Shown: in pieces, positions 7,767-14,431 of the stretch
Numbering within the stretch: the first letter of the stretch is position 1
How the letters are laid out: every line of letters starts with the position of its first letter
NCBI GenBank assembly: GCA_945902735.1
Contig: CAMDNF010000032.1
Location: forward strand, 1 to 26,386
Direction of reading: 5' to 3'
From: SHWC01 sp945902735
Lineage (GTDB): Bacteria; Pseudomonadota; Alphaproteobacteria; UBA828
DNA length: 26,386 bases
Program-made: the position numbers and the translations under genes
Notes under the pieces: generated by a model
The model's database searches: none
What the model was told of the DNA's origin: nothing
The model's input: the letters and a program-made list of their open reading frames with translations, nothing else

Positions 7767-7891
7767 ATTCGTCATGGCCGGGCGAAGACCCGGCCATCCA
7801 GGCTTCCGAAGAAAACCTTGGTGCCGCCGCCCTTGGATTGCCGGAGCCTGCCCCCGACCCCGATCGGGGGTCAATGCCGGGCAATGACGAG
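7767..7891. repeat. Extragenic inverted-repeat element between two convergent genes
   Basis: The ends carry complementary TCGTCAT (7769-7775) and ATGACGA (7884-7890), extended imperfectly by GCCGGG-type sequence. Inside lie a hairpin with 9-nt arms (7774-7782 and 7789-7797, 6-nt loop) and a perfect 12-bp palindrome CCCCGATCGGGG at 7858-7869. The 'CGTCATGgCCGGGC...' end resembles widespread alphaproteobacterial intergenic repeats. It may also serve as a two-way terminator for the flanking genes, though no strong U tract follows either hairpin. Confidence 0.6.
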
Positions 7892-7909
7892 AAAATAATG
7901 CCGGCGCCC

Positions 7910-9073
7910 CTACCCAATCGCCTGGGCCAAGTCAGCGATCAGATCGTCCGCATCCTCGACCCCGCAGGAGAGCCGGACCAACGCATCGACCACGCCAACG
8001 CGTTCGCGAATTTCGACCGGCACGGTGCGGTGGGTCATCAGCGCCGGCAGCTCGATCAGGCTCTCCACACCGCCCAGACTGACCGCCAAATGGAATAACT
8101 CGCAGCGCTCGGCGATACGCTTGGCGGCCTCGAGCCCGCCCTTGGGCAGGAAGGTCACCATGCCGCCGAAGCCCGCCATCTGGCGTTTGGCGAGATCATG
8201 CTGGGGGTGGCTCTTGAGCCCCGGATAATTGACCTTTTCGATCTTCGGGTGTTTGGCCAGAAAATCGGCCAGCCGCGCCGCGTTCTCGCAGCAGCGATCG
8301 ACGCGCAAATGGAGGGTCTTGAGCCCGCGCAGCACGAGGAAGCTATCGAACGGGCTTGGGATCGCGCCAAGCGCGTATTGCATGAAATGGAGCCGCTCAG
8401 CCAGCGCCGGGTCATCGCCGATCACCACCATGCCGCCGACCACGTCGGAATGACCGTTCAGATATTTCGTCGCCGAGTGCATGACGAGATCGATGCCATG
8501 TTCGAGCGGGCGCTGCAGTCGGGGCGTGGCGAAGGTGTTGTCGACCACGCTGAGCACGCCGCGCGCCCGGCAGACCCGCCCGACATCTTCCAGGTCAACC
8601 AATTTCAGCTGCGGGTTGGTCGGGGTCTCGATCCAAACCAGTTTGGTTTCGGGCTTCAAGGCGCGCTCAAGCGTGCCCGGCACCGACAAATCGACAAAAT
8701 CGGCTCTCAAACCCGCGCTACGGGCCTTCACTTCGCGCAAAAGGCGCGTGATGCCGCCATAAAGGTCCTCCATCGCGACGACATGCGAACCCGCATCGAG
8801 CAATTCCAAAATGGCCGCCGCCGCGGCCAACCCCGAGGCGAACGAGACTCCCTTGGTTCCCCCTTCAAGATCGGCGACGCAGGCCTCATAGGGGGTCCGC
8901 GTCGGGTTCGTCACGCGCGAATAGACATGGCCCTTATGCTGCCCGACAGCCTCCATGGCGAAGGTCGAGCTAAGGTAAATCGGCGTCATGACCGCGCCGG
9001 TGGTGGGATCGGGCGTTTGGCCCGCGTGCACCGCGCGGGTCGCAAAGCCCTTCATATTGCGTCGCTCGGTCAT
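7910..9073 (-). CDS. Cystathionine gamma-synthase/gamma-lyase-type PLP enzyme
   Basis: A 387-residue PLP-dependent enzyme of the Cys/Met-metabolism family, acting in transsulfuration. Blocks: A-T-R-A-V-H-A-G-Q (11-19), Y-S-R-V-T-N-P-T-R (51-59), V-V-D-N-T-F (176-181), Schiff-base K203 in H-S-A-T-K-Y-L-N-G-H-S-D, and Y-P-G-L-K-S-H-P-Q-H-D-L-A with K-R-Q-M-A-G-F-G-G-M. These fit cystathionine gamma-synthase or gamma-lyase better than sulfhydrylase; sequence alone does not settle synthase (metB) against lyase. ATG 9073 was chosen because AGGAGG (9085-9080) is 6 nt upstream; an ATG at 9079 abuts the ribosome site directly, yet overlaps the stop of the small frame upstream (ATGA), so coupled initiation there is possible. 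Confidence 0.9.
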   Translation of the reverse strand: MTERRNMKGFATRAVHAGQTPDPTTGAVMTPIYLSSTFAMEAVGQHKGHVYSRVTNPTRTPYEACVADLEGGTKGVSFASGLAAAAAILELLDAGSHVVAMEDLYGGITRLLREVKARSAGLRADFVDLSVPGTLERALKPETKLVWIETPTNPQLKLVDLEDVGRVCRARGVLSVVDNTFATPRLQRPLEHGIDLVMHSATKYLNGHSDVVGGMVVIGDDPALAERLHFMQYALGAIPSPFDSFLVLRGLKTLHLRVDRCCENAARLADFLAKHPKIEKVNYPGLKSHPQHDLAKRQMAGFGGMVTFLPKGGLEAAKRIAERCELFHLAVSLGGVESLIELPALMTHRTVPVEIRERVGVVDALVRLSCGVEDADDLIADLAQAIG

Positions 9074-9075
9074 GC

Positions 9076-9198
9076 TCATCCTCCTGGGCTCACTGCCCCG
9101 ATCCAAACATGGCGATGCGACGCCTCGATCAAATTCGCACCGATGCGATTCGCTTCTTCCACGGATTCGCCGGTGATATAGACAAAAAATGCCGTCAT
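9076..9198 (-). CDS. 40-residue CutA-like small ORF or cutA remnant
   Basis: A short frame from ATG 9198 to TGA 9076. Its first 26 residues look like the N-terminus of CutA-family proteins: a beta strand F-F-V-Y-I-T at 4-9, then an amphipathic helix E-E-A-N-R-I-G-A-N-L-I-E at 14-25. Full CutA has about 105 residues and continues with A-A-C-V-N-I; here the sequence diverges at S27-H28-R29-H30 and ends at residue 40. The stop overlaps ATG 9079 of the downstream PLP enzyme frame. The last codons also encode that gene's AGGAGG. It may be a decayed cutA or a small coupled leader protein; no strong ribosome site precedes it (GGGA about 8 nt upstream). Confidence 0.45.
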   Translation of the reverse strand: MTAFFVYITGESVEEANRIGANLIEASHRHVWIGAVSPGG

Positions 9199-9442
9199 CG
9201 AGCGCGTCCCAATTCGATTTTTTGGTTAATTGACGGAACAACATCGGACGATCGATCGCAAGGAAATGCGCATCGCAAACGGCCGCAAAAATTCCCGAGT
9301 AAACTCAGGGGTATTTTTACATTGTTTGCACCTGCTCAGTGCGATAGTGTTGCCCCCGTTTCCGGCGCCGCGTACGATGACGCGGCCGAGTTCCCGTGGC
9401 CTATAGCGATCGGCCCGGGCGGTGCGAAGGCGGAGGATGGTC
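9199..9442. other. AT-richer divergent intergenic region
   Basis: This 244-bp gap between the minus-strand small ORF and ispH is clearly AT-richer than its flanks. It holds a perfect CGATCGATCG palindrome at 9249-9258, a weak stem near 9294-9310 followed by a T run on either strand, and a poor plus-strand promoter candidate (TTGTTT at 9322-9327, GATAGT at 9343-9348, 15-nt spacing). No SAM-II-type or other riboswitch core was recognised. Confidence 0.4.
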
Positions 9443-10414
9443 ATGGACGTGATTTTGGCTGAGCCACGCGGCTTCTGCGCAGGCGTCGAGCGAGCCATTG
9501 AGATCGTCGAGCGGGCGCTCGAGGTCTATGGCCCGCCGGTCTATGTCCGCCACGAGATCGTGCACAACAAGCGCGTGGTCGACGATTTGCGCAAAAAAGG
9601 CGCCGTCTTCGTCGAGGAGATCGATGAGGTGCCGGACGGCGCGGTAACCATTTTCAGCGCCCACGGCGTTTCCGAGAAGGTTGAGAACCACGCCCGCCTG
9701 CGTGCGCTGCCGGTGATCGACGCCACCTGCCCTCTGGTCGCCAAGGTTCATATCGAGGCGCAGCGCTATGAGCGCGAGGGCGATGAGGTGATCTTGATCG
9801 GCCACCAGGGGCACCCCGAGGTCGAAGGGACGAGCGGACGGGTCAAGAACGGCGTCCATATCGTCGCCAAGCCGGCCGACGTCGAAACCCTCCAAGTGCG
9901 TGATCCCGACAAGGTCGCCTATGTGACGCAAACGACGCTCTCGGTCGACGATACCAAGGACGTGATCGAGGCGCTGAAGCGCCGCTTCCCTGATATCCAT
10001 GGGCCTGACGTCAAAGATATCTGCTACGCCACGCAAAACCGCCAAGCCTCGGTGCGCGAGCTGGCGACCGGCGTCGAGCTCTTGCTCGTGGTCGGGGCCC
10101 GCAATAGCTCGAACTCGAACCGCCTGCGCGAGATCGGCGTCGAGATGGGCGTGCCGACCTATTTGATCGACGACGCCAATGACATCAACCGCGACTGGTT
10201 CCAAGGCGTCGACCGGGTTGGCATCACGGCCGGGGCCTCGGCGCCCGAACAATTGGTGCAGGAAGTGGTCGCGAAATTGCGCGAATTCGCCAGCGTGAAC
10301 GTCAAGTTCCAGCGCGGCATACGCGAACGGGTCCGCTTCAAACTGCCGGACGAATTAGTCAAGAACGGCGAAGACGGGCGCACGCCGCGCCGCTCTCAGT
10401 CCGGCCTGATGTGA
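9443..10414 (+). CDS. ispH: 4-hydroxy-3-methylbut-2-enyl diphosphate reductase
   Basis: Last enzyme of the MEP pathway, an iron-sulfur protein that reduces HMBPP to IPP and DMAPP. From ATG 9443 it has 323 residues, and the three cluster cysteines sit at C12 (R-G-F-C-A-G-V), C96 (D-A-T-C-P-L-V) and C194 (D-I-C-Y-A-T-Q-N-R-Q), almost exactly where they are in E. coli IspH (12, 96, 197). Conserved histidines H36-equivalent (V-R-H-E-I-V-H-N) and H117-equivalent (I-G-H-x-G-H-P-E) are present. ATG 9443 was chosen over ATG 9437 because GGAGG (9432-9436) lies 6 nt before it and directly touches 9437. It leads the plus-strand ispH-hpnH pair, feeding C5 units into hopanoids. Confidence 0.97.
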   Translation: MDVILAEPRGFCAGVERAIEIVERALEVYGPPVYVRHEIVHNKRVVDDLRKKGAVFVEEIDEVPDGAVTIFSAHGVSEKVENHARLRALPVIDATCPLVAKVHIEAQRYEREGDEVILIGHQGHPEVEGTSGRVKNGVHIVAKPADVETLQVRDPDKVAYVTQTTLSVDDTKDVIEALKRRFPDIHGPDVKDICYATQNRQASVRELATGVELLLVVGARNSSNSNRLREIGVEMGVPTYLIDDANDINRDWFQGVDRVGITAGASAPEQLVQEVVAKLREFASVNVKFQRGIRERVRFKLPDELVKNGEDGRTPRRSQSGLM

Positions 10415-10467
10415 GCGCATCAGTCATTTCGACACCATCGCTCTAGGGCTCAAAAGGAACGCGCACC

Positions 10468-11640
10468 ATGTCCGTGCCGGTGATTCAACAACTTCGCGTC
10501 GGTGCCTATGTGTTGGGCAAGCGGCTTAAGCGCGTCGAGCGTTATCCGCTCGTGCTCATGCTCGAGCCGCTCTTTCGCTGCAACCTCGCCTGCGTCGGGT
10601 GCGGCAAGATCGATTATCCCGATGAAATTCTGAACGAGCGCCTGAGCGTTGCCGAATGCATTCAAGCGGTCGAGGAATGCGGCGCGCCGATGGTCTCGAT
10701 CCCGGGTGGCGAGCCTTTGATCCATCCCGAAATGGCCGAGATCGTGGCCGAGCTCGTGAAGCGCAAAAAATTCGTCTATCTCTGCACCAACGCGCTTTTG
10801 CTGAAAAAGAAGATCGACCAGTTCAAGCCCTCGCCCTATTTGACGTTTTCGATCCATCTCGATGGGCTTGAGCCGGAGCACGATCACGCCGTCAATCAAG
10901 AGGGCGTTTTCAAGCGCGCGGTCGAGGCGATCAAGATCGTCAAGGACAAGGGGTTCCGCGTCAATGTCAACGCGACCGTATTCTCCAATCACGCGCCCGA
11001 TCGGCTAGCCGCCTTTTTCGACTATGCGACCGATGAGCTTGGCGTCAATGCGATCACGATTTCGCCGGGCTATTCCTATGAGCGCGCGCCCGATCAGGAA
11101 CATTTCCTCTCGCGCCAGCAGACCAAAACGCTCTTCCGCGACGTGTTCCGCCGCGGCAAGGGCAAGAAGTGGAAGTTCAGTCAGTCATCGATGTTCCTGG
11201 ATTTCCTGGCCGGCAATCAGGAATATCACTGCACGCCATGGGGCAACCCGACGCGCAATATCTTTGGCTGGCAGAAGCCGTGCTATTTGCTGGGCGAAGG
11301 TTTTGTCGGCTCGTTCCGCGAATTGATGGAAACCACAGAGTGGGACAATTACGGCACCGGCAAATACGCCAAATGCGCGAATTGCATGGTGCATTGCGGC
11401 TATGAGCCGACCGCCGTCAACGACACGCTGAAACGGCCCTTGCATGCGCTCCTGGTGAAGCTTCGCGGCGTCAAGACCGAAGGCCCGATGGCACCCGAGA
11501 TCGCGCTCGGCAATGCACGACCGGCGCAATATGTGTTCGACGTGCACGTCCAGCAAAAATTGGCCGAGGTGCGCACGAAGCAGGCTGCGTCAAAGGCCGC
11601 CAAGGAGCGCGGCGCCAACGCTTCGACCAACGCGGCCTAG
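10468..11640 (+). CDS. hpnH: Adenosyl-hopene transferase, radical SAM
   Basis: Adds a 5'-deoxyadenosyl group to diploptene, making adenosylhopane, the first step to C35 bacteriohopanepolyols. The 390-residue protein has the radical-SAM cluster motif C38-N-L-A-C42-V-G-C45 and G-G-E-P for SAM binding near residue 78. The N-terminus (M-S-V-P..., L-R-V-G-A-Y-V-L-G-K) and L-M-L-E-P-L-F-R-C-N-L-A-C are hallmarks of HpnH, as is the C-terminal cysteine block C-A-N-C-M-V-H-C-G-Y-E. AAGGA sits 9 nt before ATG 10468. It follows ispH by 53 nt. The 3' end overlaps hpnG, on the opposite strand, by 51 bp. An Ala/Lys-rich tail of about 25 residues ends the protein. Confidence 0.96.
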   Translation: MSVPVIQQLRVGAYVLGKRLKRVERYPLVLMLEPLFRCNLACVGCGKIDYPDEILNERLSVAECIQAVEECGAPMVSIPGGEPLIHPEMAEIVAELVKRKKFVYLCTNALLLKKKIDQFKPSPYLTFSIHLDGLEPEHDHAVNQEGVFKRAVEAIKIVKDKGFRVNVNATVFSNHAPDRLAAFFDYATDELGVNAITISPGYSYERAPDQEHFLSRQQTKTLFRDVFRRGKGKKWKFSQSSMFLDFLAGNQEYHCTPWGNPTRNIFGWQKPCYLLGEGFVGSFRELMETTEWDNYGTGKYAKCANCMVHCGYEPTAVNDTLKRPLHALLVKLRGVKTEGPMAPEIALGNARPAQYVFDVHVQQKLAEVRTKQAASKAAKERGANASTNAA

Positions 11641-12357
11641 ACGCCTGAGCGCGATCGCGGAATCGAGCGCGACCGACATATAGCCGCCGAGCCCGAACGG
11701 ATTGAGCAAGAGCGAATTCAGAATCGGCGCCAAGGCCGTCGAGCCATCGGGCCTGACCGCGCGCGCCAAAGCTTCTGGCAATTCTCGGTTCGAGGGGTCG
11801 ACCACGACCCGGATCACACCGAACGGCAGGCCGCGCTCCGTGGCCGCGCGCGCGACACCCTGGCTTTCCATATCGGCGGCCAACGCCCGCGTTTTGACCA
11901 ACAGCGCGGCCTTCTCATCGCGCGTTCGCACCAGATGATCGACCCCGGCGACCGGGCCGACCACCGCTCCTTTTCCACCCGCCTTGAAGAGCAATTCAAT
12001 CAGGCGCTGATCGGCGGTGTAGCGTTCATCGACAGTGACCGGCGGTGGGGCTTCGGCGCGCCGCGCCGCATGGCCGCGCACACTGAAAATCGCGCCCAGA
12101 GTCTCACCGAGCGATTGAGCCCCCCGTGGGTCGCGCACAGCCCCTTCGACCGCCAAAACCTCGGTACCGATGATGACACGACCTGGCCCGAGCCTTGGGT
12201 CAAGCCCGCCGGCGAGGCCGAAACTTATCAGCGCGGCCGCGCCGGACTCAGCCAATGCGCAGGCCTGTTGATATCCGCGCGCGGCATTCGCCCCTGAAAC
12301 GCGAACCTCGATCCCGCTTGGCATGGGTTGGCCCAACGCGGCGACTTCGCGCAGCAC
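11590..12357 (-). CDS. hpnG: Hopanoid-associated nucleoside phosphorylase (adenosylhopane cleavage)
   Basis: Expected to remove adenine from adenosylhopane, giving (phospho)ribosylhopane. It belongs to the purine nucleoside phosphorylase/MTA nucleosidase fold: S-F-G-L-A-G-G-L-D (45-53 counted from the GTG), A-D-M-E-S (161-165) for the nucleoside sugar, and the catalytic-type aspartate D187 in R-V-V-V-D-P-S-N. Start is a problem: GTG 12357 is the only standard start after the upstream stop, but ten in-frame codons before it (12387-12358) encode I-F-K-Q-V-G-I-V-T-G, which contains the conserved first strand V-x-V-T-G of the family. Translation probably begins at ATT 12387 (265 residues). It is downstream of shc by 24 to 54 nt and overlaps hpnH tail-to-tail. 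Confidence 0.88.
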   Translation of the reverse strand: MLREVAALGQPMPSGIEVRVSGANAARGYQQACALAESGAAALISFGLAGGLDPRLGPGRVIIGTEVLAVEGAVRDPRGAQSLGETLGAIFSVRGHAARRAEAPPPVTVDERYTADQRLIELLFKAGGKGAVVGPVAGVDHLVRTRDEKAALLVKTRALAADMESQGVARAATERGLPFGVIRVVVDPSNRELPEALARAVRPDGSTALAPILNSLLLNPFGLGGYMSVALDSAIALRRLGRVGRSVGAALLGGL

Positions 12358-12411
12358 ACCGGTGACGATGCCAACCTGTTTGAAAATCGCTGGCGTCCGT
12401 GGTTCAGGGCG

Positions 12412-14379
12412 CTACAGCCCGCAATTGGGCCGTCGCTCATTGCTTAGGCAAAGATCACGATAGCGTGCCAACGCCCAAACCGGGAAATAGGCGGCATAGC
12501 CGTGATAGCGCAAATAGAAGACGCGGGGAAAACCCACGGCGGTGTAATCGTCTTCCTGCCAGCGTACGCCGTCGCGCCGCGCTTTAAGCAGATAGTCGAC
12601 ACCCCGCCTCACCGCCTCGCTATCGACCTCGCCCGCCGCCATCAGCGCGAGCAGCGCCCAGGCGGTTTGCGACGCGGTCGAGCGGCGCTCGAATGAGTTA
12701 TCAACGCGCTCCGGATAATAACTGTCGCCGGTCTCGCCCCACCCACCATCGGCGTTTTGCTTGGCCTGCAACCAGGCGACCGCCTTCTGGATATGGGGCG
12801 CGCCCATGTCCTCACGCGCGGCATTGAACGCGGCAAGCACCGACCAAGTGCCGTAAATATAATTGGTCCCCCAGCGGCCAAACCACGCGCCGCTCGCTTC
12901 TTGCTCTTTCCGCAAGAACTCAAGACCGCGCGCGACCGCCGGATGATCGCGGTCATAGCCGATCTGACACAAAAAGCCGACGCAGCGCGCGCTTACATCC
13001 GAGGACGGCGGATCAAACAACGCCCCGTGATCGGCGAACGGAATATGGTTCAGGTGGTAGCTCTCATTCTCCGCATCGAACGCACCCCACCCACCGTTCT
13101 TGCTTTGCATGCCGACGACCCATTCGGCGGCGCGGGCGATCCGCTCGCCATGGGCCTCAGGATCGACCCGATGCAGCGCCATCCCAACGACCGCCGTGTC
13201 GTCGACATCGGGGTAATAGTCATTGCGATATTGAAACGCCCACCCGCCAGGACGCAGGTCGGGGCGTGCCGCGATCCAATCACCCTTGACGTCGAGAATT
13301 TGACGCTCGGCGAGCCACGTCGCGGCCCGACGCATCGAATCGCTCTCAGGCGCCTCACCCGCTTCGAGCATCGCGAGTTGCGCGAGTCCGGTATCCCAGA
13401 TCGGCGAGACGCAAGGCTGGCAGAATTGGCGATCGCCGACCGGTTTGGTGAGTAGAAGATCGATCGAGCGGCGCACCGTGCGGCGCACCGGATCCTCGGG
13501 CGGATAACCCAAACGGTCGAGCACCATCAGGAGGTTGGCCATAGGCGGAAAAATTGCGCCGAGCCCATCTTCGCCGTTCAGCCTTTGCATGGACCAGGCG
13601 AGCGCCGCATCGATCGCGCGCCGCTTGAGCGTCTGCGGGCGAATCCGTTCATAAATTTTCAGCAACCGATCGACGCCGTAGAACATCCGCCCCAGCGCCG
13701 TGCGCATTACAAAATAGTGCCGCTCGCGCTCGGGCGGCGTGACGAACAATTCTCCTATATCCACCCGGCGTGGATTTTTCGCGCGCGGTCGCAGCGCCAT
13801 CAAGATCAAGAGCGGCACGAGCGTGGTGCGCGACCAATAGGAAATCTTGTCGAGATGAAACGGAAACCAGCGCGGCAAAAACACGATATCGACCGGCATG
13901 GAAGGCACCGCGCGCCATGGCACCTGGCCGAACAGCGCCAGAGCGCACCGCGTGAACACGTTGCACCGCGCCGCGCCGCCGCGCTTGAGCACGGCATCGT
14001 GTGCTTTTTTCATGTGCGGCGCATCGACCGCGTCGCCCACCATCTTGAGCGCGTAATAGGCTTTGACGGTCGCGCTGATGTCGGTCGCGCCACCCTCGAA
14101 CAAGGGCCAACCGCCCTCCTCGTTCTGAATGTCGCGAATATAATTGCCGAGGCGCGCTTCAACTTCGGGGTTCAACTCATCGAGAAAGTGATTGAGCAGT
14201 ATATATTCGGCCGGAATCGTCGTATCCGCCTCTAGGTCAAAGACCCAGTGACCATCTTCGTGCTGGCTGGCGCGCAAGGCCTCGCGCGCGCTATCGACCA
14301 ACGCACCGACGCGCGCCAAAAGCGTTGCCGTCGGCGGCACAGGCGCGGTTCTGGATGAAGGTTGCTCCATTGCCGCCAT
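12412..14379 (-). CDS. shc: Squalene-hopene cyclase
   Basis: Membrane-bound triterpene cyclase converting squalene to hopene (diploptene) and diplopterol. The 655-residue length is typical. The proton-donating D-x-D-D motif is D391-V-D-D394. QW-type repeats appear at about 85-95 (Q-N-E-E-G-G-W), 425-435 (M-Q-S-K-N-G-G-W-G), 493-503 (Q-E-A-S-G-A-W-F-G-R-W) and 541-548 (Q-N-A-D-G-G-W-G). The substrate-channel region W-Y/F-G-x-W-G-x-N-Y-I-Y-G-T-W (499-512) and the C-terminal block F-P-R-V-F-Y-L-R-Y-H-G-Y (617-628) are intact. Start ATG 14379 has GAGGGG about 13 nt upstream, rather far; the fourth codon is another ATG. It lies 52 nt after dxs and before hpnG, forming dxs-shc-hpnG. Also called hpnF. 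Confidence 0.97.
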   Translation of the reverse strand: MAAMEQPSSRTAPVPPTATLLARVGALVDSAREALRASQHEDGHWVFDLEADTTIPAEYILLNHFLDELNPEVEARLGNYIRDIQNEEGGWPLFEGGATDISATVKAYYALKMVGDAVDAPHMKKAHDAVLKRGGAARCNVFTRCALALFGQVPWRAVPSMPVDIVFLPRWFPFHLDKISYWSRTTLVPLLILMALRPRAKNPRRVDIGELFVTPPERERHYFVMRTALGRMFYGVDRLLKIYERIRPQTLKRRAIDAALAWSMQRLNGEDGLGAIFPPMANLLMVLDRLGYPPEDPVRRTVRRSIDLLLTKPVGDRQFCQPCVSPIWDTGLAQLAMLEAGEAPESDSMRRAATWLAERQILDVKGDWIAARPDLRPGGWAFQYRNDYYPDVDDTAVVGMALHRVDPEAHGERIARAAEWVVGMQSKNGGWGAFDAENESYHLNHIPFADHGALFDPPSSDVSARCVGFLCQIGYDRDHPAVARGLEFLRKEQEASGAWFGRWGTNYIYGTWSVLAAFNAAREDMGAPHIQKAVAWLQAKQNADGGWGETGDSYYPERVDNSFERRSTASQTAWALLALMAAGEVDSEAVRRGVDYLLKARRDGVRWQEDDYTAVGFPRVFYLRYHGYAAYFPVWALARYRDLCLSNERRPNCGL

Positions 14380-14431
14380 GACGGGCCCGGGTCCCCTCAG
14401 CGCAATGGTCGAACGCGCGTCGACAACCGGC

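Noticed and set aside
8198..9181. Plus-strand open frame of about 327 codons opposite the cystathionine enzyme
   Set aside because: Shadow of a clear PLP enzyme gene with intact motifs on the other strand.
9199..9442. SAM-responsive riboswitch upstream of the sulfur amino-acid gene
   Set aside because: Looked for a SAM-II-like core and pseudoknot; none recognised.
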